DNA of 64,000 nt from Clostridia bacterium (lineage in GTDB: Bacteria > Bacillota > Clostridia > Oscillospirales > Acutalibacteraceae): NCBI GenBank assembly GCA_017440755.1, contig JAFSGP010000036.1:62001-126000 (forward strand), in the 5' to 3' direction. The position numbers were made by a program, and so were the translations under genes. Under the pieces are notes generated by a model. That model was not told the origin of the DNA, ran no database searches, and saw only the letters and a list, made by a program, of their open reading frames with translations. Of the stretch, positions 18,468 through 26,871 are shown one piece after another. Every line of letters starts with the position of its first letter. The stretch's first letter is position 1.

Positions 18468-18916
18468 ATATGGACGAGAAATATATGCGTATGGCCCTGG
18501 AGCTCGCCCAAATGGCCGCCGATGAGGGAGAGGTCCCCGTAGGCGCCGTAGTGGTGCAGGGCGACCGTGTGGTGGGAACAGGGCGAAACCGCCGCGAGAT
18601 AGGGAAGAACGCTCTTGCCCATGCGGAAATAGAGGCGATTAACGAAGCCTGTCAAACGCTTGGTGGCTGGCGGCTGTCGGGGTGTACGTTGTACGTAACC
18701 TTGGAGCCTTGCCCCATGTGTGCAGGCGCAATTATTAACGCGCGTATCGACCGAGTGGTACAGGGCACCACTGACCCTAAGGCCGGCTCCTGCGGCTCGC
18801 TGATTAACCTGTTTACAGTACCGTACAACCACAAACCCGAACTGACCGAAGGGGTTCTGGCAGAGGAATGCGGACAAATATTAAAGAATTTTTTTCGTAA
18901 CCTTCGTTGCCGCTGA
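18464..18916 (+). CDS. tadA: tRNA-specific adenosine deaminase
   Basis: A 150-residue zinc deaminase that makes inosine at the wobble position of tRNA-Arg(ACG). Zinc motifs: HAEIEAI (HAE) and PCPMCAGAIINARI (PCxxC). The ATG overlaps the stop of the preceding membrane protein gene (ATGA), so the two are translationally coupled. A terminator follows. Confidence 0.95.
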   Translation: MNMDEKYMRMALELAQMAADEGEVPVGAVVVQGDRVVGTGRNRREIGKNALAHAEIEAINEACQTLGGWRLSGCTLYVTLEPCPMCAGAIINARIDRVVQGTTDPKAGSCGSLINLFTVPYNHKPELTEGVLAEECGQILKNFFRNLRCR

Positions 18917-18937
18917 ACAAAATAATCACAAATGAAC

Positions 18938-18975
18938 ATAGCCACCCGTTTGCGAAAACGGGTGGCTATCTTTTG
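18938..18975 (+). terminator. Terminator after tadA
   Basis: A 14-bp stem (18938-18951 with 18956-18969), loop GCGA, followed by CTTTTG. Confidence 0.85.
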
Positions 18976-19035
18976 TGCTTTTTCAAAAATAGTGTGACTA
19001 TATGTAGTGGGTGAGAAGTGTGAGCTCAAAATAAA

Positions 19036-19761
19036 TCATTGACCATACTCGGCTGGAAGTTGAACATTTGTGATTATTTTCCAAATGCTTTCTACCGGAG
19101 CGATTTTGCAGAAAAAGCGCTGCCCGATTTTACTGCCGTCGCACATCAAAACGACGCGTTTGGCGTTCTGAATATATACCCGCTTAAGCTCAGCCTCGGT
19201 CTCATTGGATTCCGTAACGCCTACCTCGGGATCGATGCCTCGGCAGCTGATAAAAGCGTAATCGGCGTGGAACTGACGGGCGAAATCCATTGCTTGTGTG
19301 CCGCCGAAGGACATGGCGTTGTCTCGCAGACGACCGCCGGTGCTATAGACCTCCACGCCGTCAATATCCGCCAAAATACTGGCGGTTTTCAGTCCGTTTG
19401 TAATTACCCGAATGCGCTGAAAACCCGTGAGGTGGCGGGCAAGTCGGCAGATGGTACTGCTGGAATCCATGAACAGCGTCTGTCCGTCCCGAATGAGAGG
19501 GAGCGCCTTCTGCGCCAACACCTCCTTAGCGTTCAGGTTCTCGTTTTCGCGTAGCGTCATGGGGAAATCCATAGAATTGCTGTCGATATGTACTGCGCCG
19601 CCGTGGGTACGACGAATCATACCGCCGTTTTCCAGCGCCTGCAGGTCGCGGCGAATGGTGGCGCCGCTGGAGTAGAGCAGGGCGCTCAGCTCGTCTACGG
19701 AAACGGCCTGCCGCTGTTCCAGAATTTCCAATATTTTATTTTGTCTTTCTAAGGGTAACAT
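19036..19761 (-). CDS. DeoR-family transcriptional regulator, probable repressor of the microcompartment operon
   Basis: 241 residues. The N-terminal DeoR helix-turn-helix (ERQNKILEILEQRQAVSVDEL ... SGATIRRDLQALENGGMIRRTHGGAV) is followed by the sugar-phosphate sensor domain with FMDSSSTICRLARHL and VITNGLKTASILAD. DeoR regulators usually sense phosphorylated sugars, so a rhamnulose or fuculose phosphate is a plausible inducer (inference). It diverges from rhaB across a 183-base spacer holding an inverted repeat at the -35 of the rhaB promoter. The ATG is preceded by AGGAGAG on the minus strand. Confidence 0.9.
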   Translation of the reverse strand: MLPLERQNKILEILEQRQAVSVDELSALLYSSGATIRRDLQALENGGMIRRTHGGAVHIDSNSMDFPMTLRENENLNAKEVLAQKALPLIRDGQTLFMDSSSTICRLARHLTGFQRIRVITNGLKTASILADIDGVEVYSTGGRLRDNAMSFGGTQAMDFARQFHADYAFISCRGIDPEVGVTESNETEAELKRVYIQNAKRVVLMCDGSKIGQRFFCKIAPVESIWKIITNVQLPAEYGQ

Positions 19762-19834
19762 GCCATCTCTCCTTTGCTCATTTCTGATTATATATGATTA
19801 CTTTGCAAAAATCAAGTGTAAAATTATCTATTTT

Positions 19835-19874
19835 TCCGCCAGTTATAGACGAATGGCGGATTATGTAGTATAAT
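19835..19874 (+). promoter_or_regulatory. Promoter and candidate operator of the rhaB-BMC operon
   Basis: TAGACG (19846-19851), 17 bases and a perfect TATAAT (19869-19874). The 7-base inverted repeat TCCGCCA (19835-19841) / TGGCGGA (19854-19860), 12 bases apart, brackets the -35 box. That is a good position for repression by the adjacent DeoR protein. The binding is inferred, not shown. Confidence 0.6.
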
Positions 19875-19944
19875 TGGACACGTAAAAATAGAAAAAGGGT
19901 ATAGTTTGCCCTTTACTAAATGAATAACGAGAGGAGAATGCAGT

Positions 19945-21408
19945 ATGAGCAAACGTGTTTTGGCATTTGACTTCGGCGCCTCCAGCGGCCGTGCCATTCT
20001 GGGAACTTATGACGGTGAAAAGATTCATCTGGAAGAGATTCACCGTTTCACAAACGACCCTGTGAATGTGTGCGGCGTTTTTCATTGGGATGTGCTGCGT
20101 TTGTTCCACGAAATCAAGCAGGGTATCACCAAAGCGGTGCATGCCGGCGGGTTTGACGCTATTGGTATTGATACCTGGGGCGTTGATTTCGGCTTAATTG
20201 ATAAGAAGGGTCACCTGATCGGCAACCCGGTTCATTATCGCGACACCCGTACGGCGGGAATGATGGACAAGGTGTTCGAGACCATTCCCAAAGACGAGTT
20301 GTACGGTCGTACCGGTATTCAGTTTGCCAACTACAACACCATCTTCCAGCTGGTGGCGTTGCGGGAGAAGGATCCTGAGATTCTGGCGCAGGCGGATAAG
20401 CTGCTGCTGATGCCCGACCTGTTTGCCTACCTGCTGACCGGCGAGATTCGCGCGGAGTACAGCGAGGTATCCACTACCCAGCTGTTGGATCCTAAGACGG
20501 GCGACTGGGCATTCGATCTGATTGACCGCTTGGAGATTCCGCGTCGGTTGTTCCCGCCCATTGTGGACGCGGGTGGTACGTACGGAATGCTGTCCGACGA
20601 GATTTGCGAGGAGCTGGGCGCTCCTAAGGTGCCCGTGGTGGCGGTGGCTACCCACGATACCGGCTCCGCTGTGGTGGCGGTTCCTTCGGACAAAAAGGAT
20701 TTCATTTTCATCAGCTGCGGCACCTGGTCGTTGTTCGGCACCGAGCTGGTCGCACCGGTGATCAACGAAACCTCCTTTAAGTTTAACATCACCAACGAGG
20801 GCGGCTACGGTCGCACCACGCGATTCCTGAAGAACATCATGGGCCTGTGGCTGATTCAGGAGTCCCGCCGCCAGTGGATTCGCGAGGGATACAACGTATC
20901 CTATGCCGATCTGGAGCGCGAGGCGCTGGAGGTGGAGCCCTTCAAGTGCTTTATCAACCCCGACGACGATTCCTTTGTCTCTCCCGGCAACCTGCCCAAG
21001 CGGGTACAGGAGTTCTGTGAGCGCACCGGTCAGTACGTGCCGCAGACCCGCGGCGAGATTATGCGCTGCATCTACGAGAGTTTGGCGATGAAATATCGCT
21101 ACACCTTCCGCGCCGTGCGCGAGGTGACCGGACTCTCCTATGAGACCATTCACATGATCGGCGGCGGCACCAAGGACCGTCTGCTGTGCCAGATGGCGGC
21201 AGACGCCTGCGACATTAAGGTTATCGCCGGTCCTATCGAGGCCACCGCGACCGGTAATATCGCCGTTCAGTTGATTGCGCTGGGCGAGATTAAGGATTTG
21301 GCGGACGCGCGCCGCGTTATTGCCGCTTCCGAACAGCCCAAGTTCTATGAGCCTGTAAATACAGCGGCCTACGATGAGGCGTACGCCCGCTTTGAGAAGC
21401 TGCTGTAA
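19945..21408 (+). CDS. rhaB: Rhamnulokinase
   Basis: 487-residue FGGY kinase that phosphorylates L-rhamnulose to rhamnulose-1-phosphate with ATP. The RhaB-type start AFDFGASSGRAILGTYD distinguishes it from other FGGY kinases. Also seen are IGIDTWGVDFGLID, the phosphate-binding VATHDTGSAVVAVPS and the late IHMIGGGTKDRLLCQMAAD. A fuculokinase role cannot be excluded. It is the first gene of the long operon; ATG 19945 follows GAGAGGA. The isomerase that would precede it in the pathway is not in the window. Confidence 0.92.
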   Translation: MSKRVLAFDFGASSGRAILGTYDGEKIHLEEIHRFTNDPVNVCGVFHWDVLRLFHEIKQGITKAVHAGGFDAIGIDTWGVDFGLIDKKGHLIGNPVHYRDTRTAGMMDKVFETIPKDELYGRTGIQFANYNTIFQLVALREKDPEILAQADKLLLMPDLFAYLLTGEIRAEYSEVSTTQLLDPKTGDWAFDLIDRLEIPRRLFPPIVDAGGTYGMLSDEICEELGAPKVPVVAVATHDTGSAVVAVPSDKKDFIFISCGTWSLFGTELVAPVINETSFKFNITNEGGYGRTTRFLKNIMGLWLIQESRRQWIREGYNVSYADLEREALEVEPFKCFINPDDDSFVSPGNLPKRVQEFCERTGQYVPQTRGEIMRCIYESLAMKYRYTFRAVREVTGLSYETIHMIGGGTKDRLLCQMAADACDIKVIAGPIEATATGNIAVQLIALGEIKDLADARRVIAASEQPKFYEPVNTAAYDEAYARFEKLL

Positions 21409-21421
21409 GGAGGAATTGCAA

Positions 21422-22618
21422 ATGAAAGTACTGGTTATCAATGCCGGTAGCTCGTCGCTGAAGTATCAGCTGTTCGAGATGCCGGAGGGTAAGGTGCTTG
21501 CCAAGGGTCTGTGCGAATGCATCGGCATCGAGGGCGGTACCGTCACCCACAAGCGTCCCGGTAAGGACGATTACAAGATTCAGACTCCTCTGGATAATCA
21601 CGAGGCGGCCCTCGGCTGGGTACTGAAACTGCTCACCGATGCAGAGCTGGGTGTCATCGCTGACATCAGCGAGATCGAGGCGGTGGGTCATCGTATCGCT
21701 CACGGTGGCGAAAAGCTGCGTGAGTCCTGTCTCATTGACGACGAGGTCATCAACTATCTGGAGTCCATTGTTCCTATCAACCCGTTGCACGGTCCTCCCG
21801 CCATCGCGGGTATGCGCGGCTGTCGCAACCTGATGGCCGGTGTGCCGATGGTGGGTGTGTTTGATACCTCTTTCCACTCCACCATGCCGGAAAAGGCGTA
21901 TATCTATCCCATTCCTTACGAGCTGTACGAGCAGAAGAGTATCCGCCGCTACGGCTTCCACGGCACCTCCCACCGCTATGTGGCGCACAAGGTGGCGGAG
22001 TGTATGGGCAAGGATATCAAGGACCTGAAGATTATCACCTGCCACTTGGGCAACGGCTCCTCCATTACCGCCATTGACGGCGGCAAGGTAGTAGATACCA
22101 CCATGGGCTTCACCCCGCAGGAGGGTATCCTGATGGGTACTCGCTCCGGCTCGGTGGATCCTACCATCGTCACCTATCTGCAGAGTCAGGGTATGACCGC
22201 TGACGAGGTGGAGAAGATGCTCAATAAGCAGTCCGGTCTGCTGGGTGTATCCGGTAAGTCCAGCGACGCCCGTGTGGTGTGTGACGCTGCCGCCGCCGGC
22301 GACAAGCGCGCACAGCTGGCACTGCAGATTCTGTACTACGGCATTAAGAAGTACATCGGTGCTTTCACTGCCGCGATGAATGGTCTGGACGTGCTGGTGT
22401 TTACCGCCGGTATCGGTGAGAACGACCGTGACCTGCGTGCTATCGTGTGTCGTGATATGGATTATCTCGGCATCGCTCTGGACGAGGAGGTCAACAAGAC
22501 GGTGGCGCGCGGCACCAATGCAGACCTGTCTGCTGCGGGTGCTCGTGTACGTACCTGGGTCATTCCTACCGATGAGGAGTATATGATTGCTCAGGATACC
22601 GCCCGTCTGGCAAAATAA
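21422..22618 (+). CDS. ackA: Acetate/propionate kinase
   Basis: 398 residues. ASKHA-fold kinase signatures: VLVINAGSSSLKYQLFEM, VGHRIAHGGE, GVFDTSFHSTMP, YGFHGTSHRYV, TCHLGNGSSITAI and FTAGIGENDR. It lies 13 bases after rhaB behind AAGGAGG. Inside a propanediol-type locus it would convert propionyl-phosphate, made by the PduL encoded downstream, to propionate with gain of one ATP. No encapsulation peptide is visible, so it probably works in the cytosol. The AT-rich gap after it (22619-22655) contains a TATAAT (22668 region excluded, see 22648-22653) without a good -35; a secondary promoter is possible. Confidence 0.95.
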   Translation: MKVLVINAGSSSLKYQLFEMPEGKVLAKGLCECIGIEGGTVTHKRPGKDDYKIQTPLDNHEAALGWVLKLLTDAELGVIADISEIEAVGHRIAHGGEKLRESCLIDDEVINYLESIVPINPLHGPPAIAGMRGCRNLMAGVPMVGVFDTSFHSTMPEKAYIYPIPYELYEQKSIRRYGFHGTSHRYVAHKVAECMGKDIKDLKIITCHLGNGSSITAIDGGKVVDTTMGFTPQEGILMGTRSGSVDPTIVTYLQSQGMTADEVEKMLNKQSGLLGVSGKSSDARVVCDAAAAGDKRAQLALQILYYGIKKYIGAFTAAMNGLDVLVFTAGIGENDRDLRAIVCRDMDYLGIALDEEVNKTVARGTNADLSAAGARVRTWVIPTDEEYMIAQDTARLAK

Positions 22619-22670
22619 GCGCATTATTAATAAGTTTATAAATATTTTATAATAAAGGAGAACGATTACT

Positions 22671-23483
22671 ATGCAAATGTCCGCTTATGAAATCAAAAAG
22701 CAAATCTGCGAGGTTGGTCACAAACTGTATGACAAGGGTTATGTTGCTGCTAACGATGGTAACATCTCCGTTAAGGTGAGCGAGAACGAGTACTACTGCA
22801 CTCCCACCGGTGTGTCTAAGGGCGCGCTGACCCCCGATATGATCATTCGCATCGACGGCAACGGCAATAAGCTGGAGGGCAAGCTGAACCCCTCTTCCGA
22901 GATTAAGATGCACCTGCGTGTGTACAAGGAGCGTCCCGACGTTATGGCTGTTGTGCACGCTCATCCCCCTGTAGCTACCGCTTTCACCGTGGCCGGCATC
23001 GAGCTGGATCAGTACATTCTGCCTGAGGCTGTTCTGTCCATCGGTAACGTGCCCACCTGTGAGTACGGCACTCCCTCCACTATGGAGATTCCGGATTCTT
23101 TGGATCCCTATCTGCAGAACCACGACGCTTTCCTGCTGAAGAACCACGGTGCTCTGACCGTTGGTAACACCCTGACCAAGGCTCTGTTCGTGATGGAAGA
23201 GGTGGAGTTCAACGCCGTTATCTGCAAGCACGCTCGTGAGCTGGGCAACGTGGAAGAGATTCCCTGCGAGCAGCTGGAGAAGCTGATGGAGCTGCGCAAG
23301 AAGATGCAGATGCCCGGCCGTCACCCCGGTTGCAAGAAGTGTAAGAACCTGGGCACAGAGAACTGCCGTTGCAAGCACAATGACCCCAACCACAAGTGCA
23401 CCTGCGGTCATGACGAGAAGAAGAGCGGCAACGACTTGGTTGCTGAGATCACCAAGCGTGTGCTGGCTGAGCTGAACAAGTAA
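22671..23483 (+). CDS. Class II aldolase (fuculose/rhamnulose-1-phosphate type) with Cys-rich linker and C-terminal encapsulation peptide
   Basis: 270 residues. Splits a deoxyketohexose-1-phosphate into DHAP and L-lactaldehyde. The zinc and catalytic residues of E. coli FucA (Glu73, His92, His94, His155) have counterparts at Glu77, His96, His98 (HAHPP) and His159 (NHGALTVG), a constant offset of four. After the aldolase core (about 1-215) comes a segment with six cysteines (221, 224, 232, 234, 243, 245) and several His. It ends in the amphipathic peptide GNDLVAEITKRVLAELNK, which resembles BMC encapsulation peptides. Unlike normal FucA (about 215 residues) it is therefore probably packaged. 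ATG 22671 follows AAAGGAG. Confidence 0.92.
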   Translation: MQMSAYEIKKQICEVGHKLYDKGYVAANDGNISVKVSENEYYCTPTGVSKGALTPDMIIRIDGNGNKLEGKLNPSSEIKMHLRVYKERPDVMAVVHAHPPVATAFTVAGIELDQYILPEAVLSIGNVPTCEYGTPSTMEIPDSLDPYLQNHDAFLLKNHGALTVGNTLTKALFVMEEVEFNAVICKHARELGNVEEIPCEQLEKLMELRKKMQMPGRHPGCKKCKNLGTENCRCKHNDPNHKCTCGHDEKKSGNDLVAEITKRVLAELNK

Positions 23484-23516
23484 TTTATTAAAAATTTGAG
23501 TAAAGGAGGGTGTATC

Positions 23517-26054
23517 GTGTCATCATTTACCATTTATGATGCGCCCAAATCGGCTCGTATCGGTCGGTTGATCGATCACATATATGGGAATATGCCTCAG
23601 ATTGAGGCAGACCGTGGCGTCCTGCTGACGGAATCCTATCGGGCAACCGAGGGAGAACCCATGATCACCCGCCGATCTAAGGCCTTTTATCACATTTTGG
23701 AAAACATTCCGATTACCATTCGTCCTGAGGAATTGGTGGTTGGTAGCACCACGGTTATGCCGCGCAGCGCGCAGGTGTTCCCCGAGTACTCCTATGAGTG
23801 GTTAGAGGAAGAATTCGAAACCATTGCCACCCGTTCCGCAGACCCCTTCTACATCTCTGAGGATACGAAGGCAAAGCTGCGCGAGGCGTATAAGTACTGG
23901 AAGGGCAGAACCTCCAGTGAGCTGGCTACCAGCTACATGTCTAAAGAGGCTCTGCGGTCTATTGAACATAACATCTTCACGCCCGGCAACTATTTCTATA
24001 ATGGCGTCGGTCACGTAAGCGTTCAGTACGACAAGGTGCTTCGCATGGGCTACAGCGGCATTCGTGCTGAGGCACAAGCGGCGCTGGATAAGCTGCACAT
24101 CACCGACAGCGACTTCGTTACCCGTCGTCATTTTCTGGAGGCGGTTATCCTGTCCTGCGACGCGGCTATTTTGTACGCTCGCCGCTATGCAGCCTTGGCT
24201 GCGGCACAGGCTAATGAGTGTACGGATCCTACCCGTCGCCGTGAGCTGAACCAGATTGCTGAGAACTGCCGCCGCGTTCCCGAGTTTGGCGCCAATTCCT
24301 TCTGGGAGGCCTGCCAGTCCTTCTGGTTTGTGCAGATGCTGATTCAGACGGAATCCAGCGGTCACTCGGTTTCTCCCGGACGTTTCGACCAGTACATGTA
24401 TCCGTATTACAAGGCGGATCTGGACGCGGGTCGATTGACTCCTGAGTTTGCACAGGAGCTCATTGACTGCGTGTGGGTTAAGCTCAACGATATGTGTAAG
24501 GTGCGTGATGCTGCCTCTGCTGCCGGCTTTGCCGGTTACAGCATGTTCCAGAACCTCATCGTAGGTGGTCAGAACGAGCGAGGCGAGGACGTCACCAACG
24601 ACCTGTCCTTCATGTGTCTGCAGGCTTCGATGCATACCCAGCTGCCCGCTCCGTCGCTGTCTATCCGTATATGGAACGGCACGCCACACGACCTGCTGAT
24701 TAAGGCGGGCGAACTGACCCGTACCGGTATCGGTTTGCCGGCATACTACAATGACGAGGTAATTATTCCTGCGTTGGTCAGCCGCGGCTTGACCTTGCAG
24801 GACGCGCGTAACTACTGCGTTATCGGTTGCGTGGAACCCCAGTGCCCCGGTAAGACCGAGGGCTGGCATGATGCGGCATTCTTCAATATGTGCCGCATTG
24901 TGGAGCTGGTGTTCCAGAACGGTATGGACGCAGGGGAGATGGTGGGTATTGCCACCGGCGATATCACCAAGATGACCTCGTTCCAGCAGGTGTTTGACGC
25001 CTACCAAAAGCAGACCGATTATCAGGTTGAGCTGATGGTTAATGCCGACAATGCCATTGACGTGGCTCACGCAGAGCGTTGCCCGCTGCCGTTCCTCTCT
25101 TCCATGATTGAGGATTGCATCGGTCGCGGTCTGGCGACCCAGTGCGGCGGTGCTAAGTACAACTTCACCGGTCCGCAGGGCTTCGGTGTGGCCAATATGG
25201 CGGACGGCCTGTACGCTATCCGCGAGCTGGTCTTTAATAAGAAGGAGTACACTCTGGCTGACTTCAAGGAGGCCATGGAGCACAACTTTGGTGTCGGCGC
25301 TGTGGCTCCTACCGACGTAGAGCACGTTACCACCGAGATTGTCAAGGGTCTTGTGGCCGGCGGGCAGACGGTAGGGGAGAAGGAGATCGCACAGATCGCC
25401 TCCATCGTGCAGAGCCAGACGCTGGAGCCCGCCAAGCGGGATAAGTATATGCGCCTTCGCGAGAGCATTCAGGCATTGCCCAAATTCGGTAACGATATTG
25501 AGGACATCGATGCACTGGCTCGTGAGGTGGCTTACACCTATACCCGTTCTGTGGAGAACTACGAGAATCCCCGTGGCGGTATTTATCAGGCTGGTCTGTA
25601 TCCTGTATCCGCAAATGTACCCTTGGGTGCGCAGACGGGTGCAACCCCTGATGGTCGTCTGGCGTATACACCTGTGGCGGACGGTGTTTCTCCCGTTGCG
25701 GGCAGCGACACCAGTGGTCCTACTGCGGCTGCCAACTCGGTGGCTCGTTTGGATCACCACATCGCCTCTAACGGTACGCTGTACAATATGAAATTTCACC
25801 CCTCAGCTCTGGCGGGCCGCGGCGGTCTGGAGAATTTCGCTGCTTTGATTCGTACCTACTTCGAGAAGAAGGGCAGTCACATGCAGTTCAACGTGGTCAG
25901 CCGCGAGACGTTGTTAGATGCGCAGGCACACCCCGAGAATTACAAGGCTCTGGTGGTGCGTGTGGCTGGTTACAGCGCGCTGTTCACCACCCTGTCCCGC
26001 TCCCTGCAGGATGATATCATCAACCGCACCGAGCAAAAAGGGTGGAGGGACTAA
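23517..26054 (+). CDS. B12-independent glycyl-radical diol dehydratase (propanediol dehydratase type)
   Basis: 845 residues from GTG 23517, which sits 7 bases after AAAGGAGG. It would dehydrate 1,2-propanediol to propanal by radical chemistry. The active-site motif is NYCVIGCVEPQ with Cys438, and the glycyl-radical loop is RVAGYSALF with Gly818. The GCVEP form is shared by glycerol/diol dehydratases and choline lyase; the aldolase and kinase neighbours favour propanediol. Choline lyase is unlikely because no choline-type partner gene is present. Unlike several BMC-linked GREs it has no evident N-terminal targeting extension. Its activase gene overlaps in frame context and starts 3 bases after the stop. 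Confidence 0.93.
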   Translation: MSSFTIYDAPKSARIGRLIDHIYGNMPQIEADRGVLLTESYRATEGEPMITRRSKAFYHILENIPITIRPEELVVGSTTVMPRSAQVFPEYSYEWLEEEFETIATRSADPFYISEDTKAKLREAYKYWKGRTSSELATSYMSKEALRSIEHNIFTPGNYFYNGVGHVSVQYDKVLRMGYSGIRAEAQAALDKLHITDSDFVTRRHFLEAVILSCDAAILYARRYAALAAAQANECTDPTRRRELNQIAENCRRVPEFGANSFWEACQSFWFVQMLIQTESSGHSVSPGRFDQYMYPYYKADLDAGRLTPEFAQELIDCVWVKLNDMCKVRDAASAAGFAGYSMFQNLIVGGQNERGEDVTNDLSFMCLQASMHTQLPAPSLSIRIWNGTPHDLLIKAGELTRTGIGLPAYYNDEVIIPALVSRGLTLQDARNYCVIGCVEPQCPGKTEGWHDAAFFNMCRIVELVFQNGMDAGEMVGIATGDITKMTSFQQVFDAYQKQTDYQVELMVNADNAIDVAHAERCPLPFLSSMIEDCIGRGLATQCGGAKYNFTGPQGFGVANMADGLYAIRELVFNKKEYTLADFKEAMEHNFGVGAVAPTDVEHVTTEIVKGLVAGGQTVGEKEIAQIASIVQSQTLEPAKRDKYMRLRESIQALPKFGNDIEDIDALAREVAYTYTRSVENYENPRGGIYQAGLYPVSANVPLGAQTGATPDGRLAYTPVADGVSPVAGSDTSGPTAAANSVARLDHHIASNGTLYNMKFHPSALAGRGGLENFAALIRTYFEKKGSHMQFNVVSRETLLDAQAHPENYKALVVRVAGYSALFTTLSRSLQDDIINRTEQKGWRD

Positions 26055-26056
26055 TC

Positions 26057-26851
26057 GTGGAACAGACTGTGCGTTTGACCCGTGGTCGCATTGCTGATAT
26101 CCAACGGTTTTCCATTCACGATGGACCGGGTATCCGCACCATTGTGTTTCTGAAGGGCTGTCCCTTCCGTTGCCGCTGGTGCTGTAATCCCGAGATGCAG
26201 GAATTTGGCATTCAGACGATGATGGTGGAGGGGAAACCTAAAGTCGTTGGTCGTGACGTGACGGTGGACGAGGTGATGCAGACGGTGCTCAAGGACAGAG
26301 CGTATTATCGCCGCTCCGGTGGTGGTCTTACCCTGTCCGGCGGTGAGTGTCTGGCGCAGCCGGATTTTGCTTCGGCGCTGCTGCAGGCAGCCCACGAGGA
26401 GGGTCTAAACACTGCCATTGAGTCTACCGGCTTTGCGGATTTTGAAATGATCCGTCAAAAGATTCTGCCACATCTCGACCACTATCTCATGGATATTAAG
26501 CATATGGATCCTGCCAAGCATAAAGCATTTATCGGACAGTCCAACGAACGCGTTCTGGAGAATGCCCGCAAGATTGCGCCGATTGCAAAACGCTTGGTAA
26601 TTCGCGTGCCCACCGTTCCCGGCTTTAACGATACGCCGGCGGAGATTCAGGCGATTGCTGAGTTTGCCGCCTCACTGCCCGGTGTGGAGGAGCTTCACTT
26701 GCTGCCTTACCACCGTCTGGGTCAGGATAAGTATGGCTGGCTGGGACGGGAATACACTCTGGCAGATGCACAGCCACCGGAGAATGAGCAGATGCAGGCT
26801 TTGCTGCAGGTAGCTCAGCGTTCCGGTCTGCGGTGCCAGATTGGCGGCTAA
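26057..26851 (+). CDS. Glycyl-radical enzyme activating enzyme (radical SAM), short form
   Basis: 264 residues from GTG 26057 behind GGAGGG. It installs the glycyl radical on the dehydratase encoded just upstream. The radical SAM cluster motif is CPFRCRWC (Cys35, Cys39, Cys42), with GGG(L)TLSGGE as the SAM-binding region and RVPTVPGFND downstream. Between Cys42 and the helix at VTVDEVM there is only about 30 residues. It therefore lacks the two-cluster ferredoxin insert found in many diol-dehydratase and choline-lyase activases, and resembles PflA in layout. Confidence 0.93.
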   Translation: MEQTVRLTRGRIADIQRFSIHDGPGIRTIVFLKGCPFRCRWCCNPEMQEFGIQTMMVEGKPKVVGRDVTVDEVMQTVLKDRAYYRRSGGGLTLSGGECLAQPDFASALLQAAHEEGLNTAIESTGFADFEMIRQKILPHLDHYLMDIKHMDPAKHKAFIGQSNERVLENARKIAPIAKRLVIRVPTVPGFNDTPAEIQAIAEFAASLPGVEELHLLPYHRLGQDKYGWLGREYTLADAQPPENEQMQALLQVAQRSGLRCQIGG

Positions 26852-26871
26852 ATTTACATAAGGAGTTGGCT

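Noticed and set aside
19762..19944. Possible cobalamin riboswitch upstream of the BMC operon, prompted by the pduO-like gene
   Set aside because: The promoter lies at 19846-19874, leaving a leader of only about 65 bases, too short for a B12 riboswitch, and no B12-box-like sequence was seen.
22648..22653. TATAAT in the AT-rich gap before the aldolase gene as a second operon promoter
   Set aside because: There is no acceptable -35 at the right distance and no TGn extension; AT-rich spacers give such matches by chance. The possibility is noted in the ackA entry only.
23802..25799. Long open frame (665 codons) on the minus strand opposite the glycyl-radical enzyme
   Set aside because: It mirrors a well-supported gene. 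Strong codon bias leaves few stops on the opposite strand; no family motif or ribosome site is visible. Similar long shadows lie opposite lon (11705-13621), the aldehyde dehydrogenase (27181-29301) and the shell genes (31490-33058).
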